Below, in pieces: positions 1-11,599 of a DNA stretch of 64,000 nucleotides; position 1 is the stretch's first letter, and each line of letters begins with the position of its first letter. The DNA comes from Diplolepis rosae (taxonomy: Eukaryota; Arthropoda; Insecta; Hymenoptera; Diplolepididae). The notes beneath the pieces were generated by a model. The model was not told the origin of the DNA, ran no database searches, and saw only the letters and a program-made list of their open reading frames with translations. The stretch is from positions 124,001 through 188,000 of the forward strand of contig JAPYXD010000045.1 of the NCBI GenBank assembly GCA_030998225.1, given 5' to 3'. The position numbers and the translations under genes were made by a program.

Positions 1-290
1 GGTCTGGGCATACCTGTTAAAACCAAAAAACCCCCTCTCTCGAACCAATAAACCACCCGCGGAACCGCCTTTCGGCTTAAAACATCACGGGTGGTTGGTT
101 CCATTAAAGTCGCGTACGACTCTTCCGTCATCCGTTCGCTCGGAACTTCCATCCGCGGCCACACGCCCACTAGGATAACCGACTAGCCGCGCCACCCAGG
201 GGAGAAATAAACAGATTCCTCCCCCGAACGACGCGGACAGTCAAGTCTACCCGAGACACAGGACCGCGGGTGCAGGCCCCGATGCGATTT
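1..290 (-). other. 3' untranslated region of the R1-clade element
   Basis: This GC-rich sequence follows the ORF2 stop codon on the minus strand and has no coding potential. It includes a short inverted repeat (ACCACCCGCGG at about 51 and CGGGTGGTTGGT at about 89). The true 3' terminus is not identifiable here. Confidence 0.55.
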
Positions 291-2140
291 CTACTGGCCC
301 TCCCCGTTGTTTCGCTCTCGACGCCCATCATGTTCTCTCGTCTTCATCACGAGTGTGACGAATGACTCGATGAGCGTCCAGAACCGTTCAGACTGGAGCA
401 TGAGAGGGACCATCGTGTCAGGAGTAAGTTCGTAACCCACCGCCTGACCGAGGACCTCCCTAGCCACACCCCATTTTGCGCAGAAGAAGAGTGCGTGCTC
501 TGCGTTATCCACCGGAAAATCGCAGTAGCAATACGTCTCCTCGTCTCTCTTCTTAAAGCGCCTCAGGTACGCGTTAAAACAGCCATGGCCCGAGAGCGCT
601 TGCGCCAAGTAAAAGCCGATTTCCCCGTGCTTTCTGTTCAGCCAGATGGCGAGCTCCGGGATCAGGCGGTAGGTCCATCTCCCTGTCTGCTCAGCATGCC
701 ATCTCATCTGCCATTTCTCGACGAGTCTACGTCTTCCATCCTTGCGGATGGCCTCCTTCACGCGAGCGATTTCCTGCAGGTCGGCGCAGGTAAGCTCCTT
801 GCGAAGCTGAAAGGTTTCCTGCCTTTCCTCCACCAATAAATCTATTGGCGGGACGCTCGCCAGGACCAGCACAGCGCTCGTCGAGATTGTTCTATATGCC
901 GAAACTATTCTCAGCGCGACAAGTCTCTGCGCCGAGAACAGCTTCTTCTGGATAGCATGCTTTTGCAAGGCATTGGCCCAGACCGGAGCTGCATAAAGCA
1001 GCTTCGAATGGACCACGCTCGCCACCAATCTTCTTTTCGCTTCCGTGGGTCCACCAATGTTTGGCATAAGCCGGGCCAATTTCGCTCCACATTGGATGGC
1101 TTTGGCAGCTGCGATCTTTAGGTGTTCGCCAAAGCTAAGCCTACGATCCAGCTGCACCCCCAGGTACTTAATGCTTGTTTTCCACTCGACTTCATACTCT
1201 CCGAGAACGATCCTCGGATATTGGAAGGATCTCCTGTCCGTAACGAGCAAAGCCTCGGTTTTCTCAGGGGCCATTTTAAGACCTCTGCCATCCAACCAGC
1301 GCTTTGCTCGCCACAGACTTTCATTGATCCTCAGCTCTAGGATTCTGACGTCGTCAGCGGCGCACACGACAAGTGCGTCATCCGCGAAGCCGACGATGCT
1401 CGTTCCAGCAGGTAGGTCCATACGCAGAAAGTCATCGTACATGATGTTCCAAACGAGTGGACCCACCCGCGACCCTCGAGGAGCGCCACATGTCATCTCT
1501 TCTTTGAGAGACCATTTGTCGCCCTCGTATATCACCCACCTGTCGCTCAGATAGTCATCTATCATTCGCAACAGGTAGTCTGGAACCTTTTTCCGCATCA
1601 TCGCCTCGATGCAGATGTCCCATCTCGCGGTATTGAACGCATTGCGTATGTCAATGCTAATCAACGCACAGAATCCCTTACGCTTACCAGTTCCTTTTCT
1701 TGCATTTGTGGCGATGTTAACCACAGCTTGGATGGCGTCCACAGTGGACCTGCCTTTCCTGAATCCGAACTGGTTTTCCGAGAGCCCGTTCTCCCCGACC
1801 AAGAGAGCCTGAAGCCGTTGTAGAATCAACTCCTCCAGAAGCTTCCCCATCGTATCCAATAAGCATATTGGTCTATACGACGAGGCAACCCCTAGAGGTT
1901 TGTTGCCCTTCCTCAGCAGGACCAACCTCTGCTTCTTCGAATCTGCGAAGAACCTCTCATCCCGAAGACAGGAGTTAAATGCTTCTAGGAGGATCTCCGG
2001 GTATGCCACGATCACCTCTTTGAGCATCTCGTTCGGCACCCCGTCGATACCCGGCGCTGTATTTGCCTTAAGCCTTCCACCCGCTCTCTTTAGTTCCTCG
2101 AGAGTGAAGAGTTCTTCGCGCAGACCACGCAGGAACTTCG
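291..2140 (-). pseudogene. R1-clade ORF2, reverse transcriptase and C-terminal part
   Basis: An uninterrupted frame runs from about 2140 to the stop at 291. It starts with the 'NTAPGIDGVPNEML' segment of the reverse transcriptase and continues through 'SSYRPICLLDTMGK', 'ENQFGFRKGRSTVDA', 'GAPRGSRVGPLVWN' and the catalytic 'GFADDALVV' motif. The thumb and connection region ('SIKYLGVQLDRRL') follows, then a C-terminal 'SGHGCFNAYLRRF' with a CYCDF...H...C zinc-binding cluster, as in R1-clade ORF2 proteins. It would copy element RNA at the nicked target by target-primed reverse transcription. The RT part is intact, but a frameshift between about 2120 and 2170 separates it from the endonuclease. 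Confidence 0.9.
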
Positions 2141-3310
2141 GTCCTGTCTTTGGAACGGCTCCACGTGTGGAAACAAGCTTCGCACAATGTACTTGACTCG
2201 ATCGGGATTATCCAGGCCCGGGGTCTTTCTTCTAGTCGCCAATCTCTTGGTAACTATTTTGAAGGCAAGACCCCATGGATCCTTCTCGACCTCACCGATC
2301 AAGTCTTTCCAGCATTGAAGTCGGCTTTTCTTTATGCCTCGCCTCAAAGCTGTTTTTGCCCCTTTCCATGCCTCGTGCAGCGTAGCATCCCCCTTTGAAC
2401 GGGTGAATTTTCGCCGCGCTGCGAGGCATTCTCGACGTAGGACTGCCAACTAGTCGTTCCACCGGTACATCGAACCCTTGGCTTGCCTGCGCTTACGGTG
2501 AGGCATCGAATAGTCACAAGCCGCGACCACCTTCTGCCTCACCGAGCGCACAGCAGCTTCAAACGACCCAGCAGGGCAGACCCAACCAAGCTCATCGATG
2601 AGCCTGGATTCTTCGAGGTGTTCGCGAAGTCTTTCCCTGCTGAGTCGTCTCGTGTTCCAGGAAGGGCTCCTTCCTTCGCCGCCCCTACCCTTATCCACCG
2701 CCTGACACCGTTGTTCTAGTGTAAATTCGATGCACCGGTGGTCACTCAAGGTTATTACCTCGAGTACCGACCAGTCGCTTATCCTTGAAGCGAGGCGAGG
2801 TGCGGCAATTGTGAGATCAATTATTGACCCCCCCGCTCCTCGTCTGAACGTAAATTCCCCGCCCTGATTCAAGACGATCAGTTCGTTCCTAGCGACCATC
2901 TCGCCAACCATGATTCCCCTCCTATCTAGGCGGGCCTCACCCCACTCGGGCGACTTACTGTTGAAGTCACCCCCTATGAGGGATCGTCCGATGGCCTCAC
3001 GGAGGCTTTCCTCGAGGAGAAGGATCTGGGTCTCAAAGACTTCGAAGGGATCGCCGGGGGAGAAGTAGCAGCTGTACACACGCACACCCGCCACCTCCAC
3101 CCAAACGAACCCCGCGTCGGTCTCCAGGAAGTCCCCGACGCCCAAATCAGGGTTACAAACAACGATGCCGGCCCTCCTTGATGCATCCTGATACCAAGCA
3201 GAGTTATTGGACCACTTGTACTGCTCACTAATGAGCAGCACATCCGCCCCCCTCTCCCTGGCAGTCTGCATCAGGAGCGCCTGGGCATCCTTCCCCCTTC
3301 CGAGGTTGAG
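2141..3310 (-). pseudogene. R1-clade ORF2, apurinic-type endonuclease and linker
   Basis: The minus-strand frame contains endonuclease/exonuclease/phosphatase-family motifs in order: 'LLISEQYKW' near the N terminus, 'SLIGGDFNSKSPEWGE' (metal-binding GDFN), 'GGSIIDLTIAAP' and 'ITLSDHRCIEF' (SDH). This is the target-nicking domain of R1-like elements. A stop codon at 2450-2452 interrupts the linker (between 'RWND' and 'LAVL'); the frame then continues to about 2150, where a frameshift occurs before the reverse transcriptase. ORF2 begins just after the ORF1 stop at 3322, the usual compact arrangement. Confidence 0.85.
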
Positions 3311-3321
3311 CTACAGGAACT

Positions 3322-4300
3322 TCAATTCCTGCTTCTCAACCTCCGAAGCTCTTCCCGGAAGACCGGGCAGGAGCCGCTACCTGACACATGGGCGACATCT
3401 TTTTCGCCCCTGTCTGCGCATGACAGGCACCTTGGTGGCGCCTTACAGGTCCTGGCCAAGTGTCCCGTGGCGCCGCATCTCCAACAGGCGTTTTTCCTGT
3501 CGGGGTTGCTGCAGCCCCGGGACCCGTGGCCGTACCCAAGGCACCTGAAGCAGCGGGCGACTTCCACGTGCTCGCGAATGCGGCACTCTACCCACCCGAT
3601 CCTCAACTTACCTAGCTGAAGCAGACGCGCGGCGTCTGCCTCAGCTAGCCGGATCACTGTAGTCTTCACCCCACCAAAGCGGGTGAAGAGCCTGCAGGAC
3701 CCATCGAAGGCCGGTCTGCCCAGTGCCAAGCACAGGGCAGCCACGAGCTCTTCTTTCTCAACGGTCTCATCGAGGTCCCTAATTTCAAGGGACCTCTTCG
3801 AGACCAAGGCCGAAAACTCCGTCCTCTATCCGACCGCCCGGTCCAGCGCCCCGGGGAAGGCAGAAGCATCTCCCCTCTTCTTAAGAACCAGCAGGATTTC
3901 CTCCTTCCTGGTTCTCCGGATAGACAGCACCTCAAGTCCTGCCCTCCAGGAGTAGACCTTCGCTTTCATTTCCCTCAGGATTTCGGCGTAGGACTGTTCG
4001 CCCCTCGCTGACACCTGAATGGCATCGTCCGACCTGGCGGTCGTGGAGCGCTTCAATGAGAGCTTTGCGACAGTTCCCTGTACTTTTTGCACAGGGTCCT
4101 TCGCCTTCTCCGTTTTTTCGGTTTGTTTTTGTGCCCCGCTTTGTGACCACTTGCCAGTTCCTTTCTTTATTTGGGGCCTGACTTTTGGTCACCTGGGCGT
4201 ACGAAGATGACGGGCCGCCCTTCGCCCTCTTAGGAGTTTCTCTCTGTGGGGGGGGGGGGGGGGGCTGCCCCTTTTTCACCCTTCGCCTGATTTTTTGGGG
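3322..4300 (-). pseudogene. R1-clade ORF1 (gag-like, CCHC zinc knuckles)
   Basis: The C-terminal half (3807 to 3322) ends in two or three closely spaced CCHC/CCHC-like knuckles: 'CFRCLGYGHGSRGC', 'CWRCGATGHLARTC' and 'CLSCADRGEKDVAHVSG'. This is the nucleic-acid-binding signature of R1/I/Jockey ORF1 proteins, which package element RNA. An in-frame stop lies at about 3826, and a one-base frameshift at about 4090 separates the basic, proline-rich N-terminal part ('KKGQPPPPPPQRE'). The polyproline stretch is encoded by a run of 17 G/C pairs at 4248-4264, a likely slippage site. The exact start codon cannot be fixed. Confidence 0.82.
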
Positions 4301-4489
4301 TATCTCCCAGAGACGCCGAACGTGGTCTAGGTAGTTCATTGACTGGTAATTGTTTCTTCGAACTATTAGCCTACAGCCGTTCGAAAAGTTACATTTGACC
4401 AGGTAAGAAAGCGTTATACAGACATTAAAGATATTCAAAGGTTGACGATCGCCATCCTAGAAATATTTTTACTGATGAAATAAAAATGT

Positions 4490-4554
4490 CTTTCACTTCC
4501 CCTCTCGACAGTGCCAAGCGGTGTATTGAGTCCGAAGGGGACTATTTTAAATAA
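4490..4554 (+). pseudogene. 3' end relic of a mariner-type transposase
   Basis: A short + strand frame reads '...SAKRCIESEGDYFK' followed by TAA. This resembles the C terminus of mariner-family transposases (consensus RWxKCxxxxGxYF). Nothing upstream of it is preserved; the R1-clade element lies directly to the left. Inference from a very short match. Confidence 0.4.
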
Positions 4555-4699
4555 AATACATCAACTTTGTCAAAAATATTTTTATTTTTCTTCATTTTTA
4601 GCTTGTCTAGGAACTTTTACGACAGATCTTGTAGTATCAACTCCGCTTGTCAAATGATAGCATATTTTCTTAGATGCACTGTGGTACATAGGCCCCCGG

Positions 4700-5120
4700 A
4701 GCTGCTGTAAATTCTGGCCTCGGTGCTACTCTTCTTCTTGAATCCCTTCGTGAACCAAACTGCCCAAAAGCCCTCATAAACATCCAGAAACAAGTTCAAA
4801 ATTTCATATGCTGGTAGATTAAGAATTCTTTTTTATTGAATTTCAAATCAAGAATCACTCCTAGATATATGATGAACTTGGTTGAACTGAGCTCCTTCCG
4901 ATAGAATTTTGGCTCTTCTAAGTTTTCCATTTAGTATTTCTTCATTAAAGCTATTAGATTCGTTTTCTGTGAGTTCTTTGACAGCTTAGCTCTGTCGCAC
5001 CATCTTTTTACGACTCTTAAGGTGGTTTGGATTAATTGTACTAGGATTTCTGAAGAAGTTTCGCCCAATATTATTAGAATATTGTCCGCATGACTCTGTG
5101 TAAAATTCCTCGTCATTGAG
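4700..5120 (-). pseudogene. Non-LTR retrotransposon reverse-transcriptase fragment
   Basis: The minus-strand frame from 5116 reads 'SHADNILIILGETSSEILVQL' and then 'ALR..RWCDRAKLSKN.QKT', the region just after a LINE (Y/F)ADD active site (here changed to HADN). It degenerates in all frames toward 4700, where traces of the thumb region remain. The sequence differs from the R1-clade element at 1-4440, so it comes from another LINE family. Confidence 0.55.
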
Positions 5121-6567
5121 TTTTACGCACTTATAGTCTTAGAGACAGGCGGCCTTTTATTATGCGTCTCGTTGCTAGCAGACTCGTATTAAACCACGTG
5201 GCAGCCAGCAGCGCTACCTTCGCTTGGTCCCTTGTAGACAATAAACTAATAAAGGTAAGTTTACAATAACCTACACATTTCTAGACCGAGAAGTTTAAAC
5301 ACTTTTTCCCCAAAATCACTATTTTTAAACTGTCAGGAAACATAACTCAAGAAATATTTAATCAATCGTAATGTTCCGGAGCATTCATATACATAATTGA
5401 AATTCCCACCGGATGATCCTACAAAATTGATGATAATTACTTTTTTTAACTATTTCTATTACACGATTAAGACAAAAATTTTACGCAAAACTCGCTATGT
5501 TTTTTTAGAGGCCCGTAAATTTTTTAATTATTTTATGAAAAAAAACAATCTTTTTTTATCGATTAACATGGGCTTCCTCTCTTTATAGGACTTATTAGGA
5601 AATGCCCCTCCGATGTTAAGGATGGTGCCTCCTGCGAAGCCTCCTTTCTCTTCTAATATCTCCCCTTTAATTCTATCCACAAACTTTTCTAGCGTTTTTA
5701 TGATTAATGACTGATGAGACGAAAGTCTTTAACGTCAGTGTGTCCTGCTCGCTTGACCTTGAGTATGAATTTGTATGTTTTCAAAGAGTTTACAGCCCAT
5801 TTCACCTTTTTGGGTGCCGCCAGCTTGGAGACCAGTGCTCAATGTCCTGGGATTCTCGGATTGTGTCCGGTTTGATCCCCTTTCTCATATATCTCTATTT
5901 TCCTGAAGCCTAGAAAGTTTACTTCCATTGGATAATTTAAGCTTTATTCTCTCGAGTTGACGCATTGACCGTCAGCTATTTAAATAGTGCCCAGACGAGC
6001 AATTTATGCAATTTAGCTTATTCAGGTTTCCTTTCGATCTCCTTGCAGAAGCTTTGATACAGTTCCCAGTTCTGGGGGGTTATAATTTTTTTAAGTACTG
6101 TTGAAGAGCCTTTTTGCTTTCCGCCATCGATCTTCAAGCTGTGCATTCCACTACATGGCGGTAGCCTGCTGTTTTGTGTCTTTTAAAGGAGTGCTCTGCA
6201 GAAATTCTACCGCTAGATTCAATTCTTTCTCTGTCCCATATATTTGAGGGAAGTCGACCAGTTGACCTTGCAGTTCTTTATAGAGTTTCCACAGAATTTC
6301 TTAGTGATCTCAAGCATTGAGGTAGGTATAGCACTTCCTTCCGTCTGACTATTTAGAATGTTGGAACGTCCCCTTGGTGTTTGTGATGGGTCTACCTGTA
6401 GGGCATACACAGTATGATGTGCGTTTGCGTCACACTTTAAGCTGAATTCATTACCATCGCTTACGTATGAAGTGTCTGTCTATACAGTGATTTATACGGT
6501 GATAAATTAGTATCTATGGGTTCAACAAATTTATTCAAGAGGGCTTTCCGATTGCTTTTTGCAAGTA
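5121..6567. other. Degenerate sequence without recognisable gene
   Basis: There are only short open frames. On the minus strand around 6420-5700 several frames are fairly open between stops ('LYKELQGQLVDFPQIYGTEK'), suggesting an eroded coding relic of unknown origin, but I recognise no domain. Confidence 0.3.
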
Positions 6568-7459
6568 CAGGGTTTTCCAATTAGAGGTTTCATTTTGAAT
6601 AGCTCGCTATTTTGGCAGCTGTCATGATAAAAAGTGTCATTTTTTTAAAGATTACAACTATAAACTATGTCATTAATAAAAATGGAACGATACACGCTTC
6701 AACAGCGCATTGAAATTGTTAAAATTCACTACAAAAATGCATGAAAATGAACCTGAATTTCACCGAAAAATCATTATGAGCGATGAGGCTCATTTTTACC
6801 TTGAAGGCTACGTTAATAATCATAATTTTCGAATTTGGGGCTCAGAAAACTGAATAATAATTATTGAAAAGCCTCTCTATCTGCAAAGTATAACTGCTTG
6901 CTGCGGTTTTTGGTCAGGAGGGATCATTGGGCCTTATTTTTTTTTTAAATGAAGCTGTAGCTGCTGTTTTGGTGAATGGATTGCGCTATCGAACCATGAT
7001 TAATTAAGTTTTATTGCCAGAATTGGAAGATATGGATGTGGACGATGTTTATTTACATGAAGACGGCGCTACGTGCCACACAAGTTGCGAAACCATCGGT
7101 CTTTTGCGAAAAAAGTTTCCAGGCTGAGTGATTTCTCGAAACGGCGATTACAATTGGCTGCCGAAATTATGCGATTTCACACCTCTAGACTTTTTTTTTT
7201 GGTGTTACGTGAAAGATAAGATTTATGCTGATGCTCCTCAGTCAATTCAGGAACTCCAAGAGAATATTCGTGCCGTTATCGACGAAATAGAGCCCCAAAT
7301 GTGCGAAAATGTAATGGAAAATTTCATGAAAAGAGCATGGTCCTGCAAACGTAGCCGCGGAGGCCACATGAATGATATTGTTTTTCATTATTAATGGCAA
7401 ACCTTCCGCTATTGAATTAAGTATAAATAAAAATGAAATTTCTAATTTAAAAGACCCTG
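6568..7459 (+). mobile_element. DD41D Tc1/mariner-superfamily element, internally deleted
   Basis: Imperfect terminal inverted repeats of about 33 bp start CAGGGTTTTCCAATTAG on the left and, in reverse complement, CAGGGTCTTTTAAATTAG on the right. Both ends abut TA (6566-6567 and 7460-7461), the target duplication of this superfamily. The interior is a transposase pseudogene. The 892-bp length is short because of an internal deletion. Confidence 0.78.
6681..7394 (+). pseudogene. DD41D transposase, deleted and frameshifted
   Basis: Starting at ATG 6681 the protein begins 'MERYTLQQRIEIVKIHYKN' and then jumps to 'SDEAHFYLEGYVNNHNFRIW', so most of the helix-turn-helix region is missing. The catalytic core follows: first D in SDEAHF, second D in 'HEDGATCH', third D in 'TPLDFFFW'. 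Second and third D are 41 residues apart (counting one stop), i.e. DD41D rather than the DD34D of mariner. It ends 'SRGGHMNDIVFHY'. At least two stops and one or more frameshifts make it inactive. Related transposase pieces occur at 12281-13356, 31690-31840 and 37920-38710. Confidence 0.8.
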
Positions 7460-7461
7460 TA

Positions 7462-7777
7462 AAATATGATAAAACTATCGTTGTAATATTAGTTCCAAAA
7501 TATCGACATTTTTTATTTCAAAATATTTGCAGAATCATATTCATACTACCAACTTATTGTAAAAATATCGATACTTAAAGAAAATATTTTGGAACCAATA
7601 TAACAATACTAGCCTGATATTGATAGCATTGCGCGTTACAACTAGTTTAACCGTAAAATGCGCTGTGCAGGGGTGATCAGCCCAACATAACAGGGTCGAT
7701 TGCGAGGGTTAAAACTATCAGGCAATGGAGTCTCGAATTCTTTACGCCTTATTAGTATTATTATTCTTGAGTCCTAA
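7462..7777. other. No feature recognised
   Basis: AT-rich sequence between the DD41D element and the MITE at 7780; I see nothing coding in it. Confidence 0.4.
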
Positions 7778-7779
7778 TA

Positions 7780-7947
7780 CACTGTAAAAAAAAAGTTTTA
7801 ATTCAAGTCTAAAAATCGGCTAACTTTAAGATGTAACAAAAACTAGACCATTAGAGGAGGACAGACTTATGCGCTTATACACAAGGTGGCTAAATTTAAG
7901 CCAAAATCTTCTGTTAGACGTAACAAATTTAAGACTTTTTTTCTGTG
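7780..7947. mobile_element. TA-flanked MITE, 168 bp
   Basis: The ends CACTGTAAAAAAAAAGT and (reverse complement) CACAGAAAAAAAGTC lie directly against TA on both sides (7778-7779, 7948-7949). The interior has no ORF and further inverted matches (AAGATGTAACAAA versus AGACGTAACAAA, in direct orientation). It shares its CAC..A-rich start with the MITEs at 34740, 43277 and 53507. Confidence 0.6.
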
Positions 7948-7949
7948 TA

Positions 7950-8488
7950 TCTCAATTAATATGAAAATGCGAAGGATGAAAAAAAAATGATATTAAGGTA
8001 GAGATCGGATAAGTCATACATGGCCTTACGGCCTCTAATATGGGTAAAGTTACGTACAACGACTATTTAGCAATAAAACTCGAAAAAGAAAAGACTTTTC
8101 CGAAGTATACAAAACACATTAAATTTAATTATGGTTAAAATATTGAAATAGCAAATAATAAATCACAATAGATTATTTTACAAAGATTGGCCGCTTTCTG
8201 CTTTTCACGCTTTTAGTATGTGGCAAGACTATCCTCTCATTTCTTTGCGAATTACTCTGTATATTTTCTCATGGTTGGTTTTGGATTATTTTATGAACTC
8301 GAAACAATGTGTTAGGTGAGAAATTTCATAGTTGTTGACAGCCTTTATCCTGTCAGCTAAATTCAGAATGATTCTTAGAGCTGAGGATAAGCGTTTCGAA
8401 AAGGCAGTCAAAAGGCTGTAAATTTATTTTTACTTTATGAAAACAAAAACAAAAATAATTAAATAATTTCTTTACTTAACTATTACAG
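7950..8488 (+). other. Intron upstream of the first visible SMS exon
   Basis: AT-rich sequence ending in a polypyrimidine-like stretch and the acceptor ACTATTACAG. No upstream sphingomyelin synthase exon is recognisable, so the preceding exon is probably outside the window. Confidence 0.5.
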
Positions 8489-8699
8489 CTTTTCTTTTCA
8501 TGGTTGTAAACTTTATCTTTACAACTACATCTCTAGCCATGGTTCATGAGCGAGTACCAGATCGAAATACTTACAATCCTCTACCTGACGTATTTTTGGA
8601 TAGCGTGACCGCACAAGATTGGGCTCTCAATGTTTCTGAAGTTTTGATTATGGTAGCATCTAATTCAGCCACAATTTTAATCATTTTCCACAAACACAG
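8489..8699 (+). CDS. SGMS-like: Sphingomyelin synthase family protein, exon A
   Basis: The exon is bounded by TTACAG/ at 8488 and /GTAACT at 8700. It encodes a membrane segment ('FLFMVVNFIFTTTSLA'), the family motif 'MVHERVPDRNTYNPLPDVFLD', a second hydrophobic helix and 'IIFHKH', ending with two bases of an Arg codon. Family members have VPD/VHERVP..PLPD at this point, between membrane helices 1 and 2. These enzymes are multipass Golgi or ER/plasma-membrane proteins that move a phosphocholine or phosphoethanolamine head group onto ceramide. The first codon is split: one base must come from an upstream exon. An ATG at 8500 falls in frame but is inside the first helix and is not the likely start. 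The N-terminal part, where some relatives carry a SAM domain, is not in view. Confidence 0.92.
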
Positions 8700-9203
8700 G
8701 TAACTATTTTAATATTCTTTGATGACAGATTTGATTGTTCGTATGTCGTGAAATGAATGTATATCCCTAGGGTGTCTTTCTATATTTTGCATAAAAATAA
8801 TTCTATAATGTATTATTATAAAATTAAAATGTATAATTTAGAAATTTTATGAATTCACTTGACAGCTATGAAGATGATCGAAATTTTTTTTGAACAACAC
8901 TAAAAAAGGTAACCAGTTTAAAAAACCTTATTTTACTTATTTCAAAATTGAAGTATTTTAGCTGGAAAAAACAGGCCACAATCGACAGGCAGCAAAAGAA
9001 TCCAAAGACGAGGGCGTTTTTAAGAATATTTTTAATAAAATCATTTGAAGTTGATATTAATGGAGTTATATAAATAATCAAATTAATACCTATTTTGGTT
9101 ATTTTACAAATTAAATGATAACTTGTGACATTATTCACTATTTTTTGACATTCTTACATAAATTCGATTAATTAAAAAATAAATTTTAAATGATGTTACT
9201 TAA

Positions 9204-9406
9204 GGCCGTGTGGTATGGTCTGACATCATCAATTACATACGATCACTTTATTAATAAAATAATAATTTAAATAAATTTCCCGCAGAAGACAGCAATAAAG
9301 AAAAATGCAACGCATCACTGTCTTCTCCGGAAAATTGGTTAAAATTATTATTTTTATTGTAAAGTGGTCAAATATAATTAGTGACATCATAGCCTACCAT
9401 ACGGCC
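9204..9406. mobile_element. TTAA-flanked MITE, 203 bp (piggyBac-type)
   Basis: The imperfect inverted repeats GGCCGTGTGGTATGGTCTGA and GGCCGTATGGTAGGCTATGA (right end, reverse complement) extend about 40 bp or more. They abut TTAA at 9200-9203 and 9407-9410. TTAA duplication is the mark of piggyBac-superfamily transposition. No ORF inside. Confidence 0.75.
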
Positions 9407-9589
9407 TTAAGTACGTTCACTGGCAAATTGCTTTTCTTAGAATTCTCTTCAAAATTTCACGAAATGTCATTTTATGTGTGTTAAGTGTGGTAAAAATTTC
9501 AGTATCTCAACCAAAGCTAAATTTCAAGATATTCAGGTTCGAATTTTCAACTTAACATGGAATCCCTATTCTGAGCCCTTCCAAATATG

Positions 9590-10910
9590 ATCATTTAATG
9601 AATTACGAAAATTTTTTTTTTGGATTTTCTTTGAAAATTTATTCATGAATTTCTATGTTGTCCCCTTCAAAGTAATTATTCCCCTCAGATATAATACACT
9701 TGTGCCAGCGTTTTTTCTAATCCTCGAAGTACTTCTGATATGCACTTTTTGGTATGTCCTTAAGCTCTCTCAACGATTCGGTTTTTATCTCCTCAATCGT
9801 GGAAAAATGCCGTCCTTTCATGGGTCTCTTCAATCTTGGGATCAGAAAAAAGTGACAGGGGGCTAAATCTGGTGAATATGGTGGCTGAGGCATAATTACG
9901 ATGTTGTTTTTGGCCAAAAAAATTACGAATAAGCAATGACGAATGAGAAGGTGCGTTATCGTGATACAAAAGCCATGAATTGTTTTTCCACAATTCCGAG
10001 CGTTTCTCTCATATTGCTCCACGCAAATGGCGCATAACTTCAGGGTAATACTCTTTATTAACCGTATGACCTTGTGGTAAGAACTCCTTTTACGCTACGC
10101 CACGATAATCAAAGAAAACAGTGAGAGAAACCTTGACATTTTACCGAACTTGACGTTCTTTTTTCGGTATGGTGATTCAGTGTGCTTCAATTGGGACGAT
10201 TGTGCTTTGGTTTTGACGTCATAATCATATACTCATGATTCTTCACCAGTTATGACCCTTTTAAGCAAATCTGGATCGTCGTTGACCTCATTTAACATTT
10301 CCTGAGCGATGGTCGTGCGACGGGTTTTTTGGTCAAAATTCAGCAATTTTGAAACGAACTTCGCTGCCACATGCTTCAGACCCAAAATATCCGAAAAAAT
10401 TGTATGGCATGAGCCAACCGATATGTCGTCATCCTCAGCAACTTCTCTAATAGTGATTCGACGATTCTCTATAACAATTTCCTTCACTGCTTCAGTGTTT
10501 TCATTGGTTGTTGACGTGCTGGGCCGTACAGGACGAGCGTCGTCATTCACCTCTTCTCGGCCTCCTGTGAAGAGCTTGTACCACTTGTAAACACTTTTTT
10601 GACTTATAGTACACTCACTGTATGCCAATTTCAACATTTCAAGTGTTTTTGAGCACTTAATTCCATTTTTTACAAAAAACTTGATGCATATTCTTTGATA
10701 CATTTTTTTCGACAGCAGAAAGTCACCAACACACGCAAAACACTTCTAACCTTTATGCCTCTCACAAAAAAACAAATAATACTATATTGATGAAATTGTG
10801 AACATACATTCGGGACAAGTGTGCCAACACAGAAAAAAAATCGAAAATCGAATGTACATAGCCCGCAAAATTTGAAAATTTACCTCATTTTTTTAACAGA
10901 CCTCGTATGA
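9590..10910 (-). mobile_element. mariner element
   Basis: A 355-codon transposase frame (10703 to 9639) sits in about 1.3 kb. The right end carries an inverted-repeat-like start (ACGAGGTCTGTTAAAAAAAT in reverse complement, about 10909). The left terminus is eroded, so the outer limits are approximate. Confidence 0.72.
9639..10703 (-). pseudogene. mariner transposase, full length but broken
   Basis: From ATG at 10703 the protein shows the paired helix-turn-helix domain of mariner ('CIKFFVKNGIKCSKTLEML', 'VYKWYKLFTGGREEVND', then an 'RPVRPST' linker), the first catalytic region 'LLKRVITGEES', then 'HDNAPSHSS' and 'YSPDLAPCHFF', ending '...KYFED.KKRWHKCI' and '...YFEGDNIEIHE'. First-to-last codon distance is exactly 355 codons, a usual mariner length. 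Damage: a stop after ITGEES (about 10233), compensating frameshifts in the middle (about 10050-10230 and 9860-9960), a stop near 9717, and the third catalytic Asp replaced by His (APCHFF for APCDFF). Confidence 0.85.
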
Positions 10911-11530
10911 TGCACAAACATAATAGAAATAATCTGGTGAAAGTTTCAAGGGGGTTTGCAATGTTTATTTCTGAATTATAGTAATGTAAAACAAGTAATT
11001 GAAGGGATTTTTCGTTAAACTAATGGAAAAACAAGAGGCAGACGGTGACGACTTGGGAAGCGGGGAGAAAAAGCGAAGTACCTTGCTCAATTCTTTTTTA
11101 TTGCGGTTAGGGAGCCGGCACACGTACGAGGCTCGCTCTTGGTTGAGCTCCACTGTAGTCGAAGAACTATCTTAATTTTTGTCGAATCCAAATATCATTT
11201 AGGTAATTTTCGGATGTTATAATTTTAGGAATTTTTAGCACACGTGCCTGACTAACAAACTTATCTTTTTTTTGGACCTGATAAATTGTACCAAAGTTCA
11301 TTTTAATCAAATCCTTATTCAGAAAAATATCCTATTCACGGCCGACGATGACGACATATGAAGACCCATGTAAAAACTGTTTTTTCACATCCCAGAATCC
11401 TCAGATTATGAAAATTTTATGAAAATGATGTATATTAAATTTTATATACATCATTAACTTGTCATTAATTATGAAAATGGAAAAATTGAAGACTTATAAG
11501 AATTAAAATCAATTAAATAAAATGATTATA
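10911..11530. other. Intronic sequence, nothing recognised
   Basis: It contains a short GC-richer patch (about 11040-11160) with an open minus-strand frame that matches no family I know. The rest is AT-rich. Confidence 0.35.
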
Positions 11531-11599
11531 CAGGGTGTCTAAACAGTCCCGGGACGGTTGGATATTTCCTCAGGTAAAATATTTTTCAAAAAAGTGAAG

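Larger units (their letters stand above)
1..4440 (-). mobile_element. R1-clade non-LTR retrotransposon, nearly full length
   Basis: Seen: on the minus strand an ORF1 with CCHC zinc knuckles (about 4300 to 3322) is followed by an endonuclease (3310 to 2450) and a reverse transcriptase with a C-terminal Cys/His motif (2140 to 291), then about 290 bp of GC-rich non-coding sequence. This order, the FADD active site and the C-terminal 'SGHGCF' plus CxC...H...C region are typical of the R1 clade. The element is far more GC-rich than its surroundings. No poly(A) tail or target-site duplication is visible; the 3' end may lie beyond the window's left edge and the 5' end is only approximate. It carries a few stops and frameshifts, so the copy is inactive but young. 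Confidence 0.88.

Noticed and set aside
495..2398. Several + strand open frames across 495-2398
   Set aside because: They lie antisense to the R1-clade ORF2 and have no family resemblance; GC-rich coding sequence leaves shadow frames open.
8500..8703. ATG at 8500 as the start of the SMS protein
   Set aside because: An in-frame acceptor lies 11 bp upstream, the ATG is inside a membrane helix and relatives have a long N-terminal part, so the exon continues from upstream.
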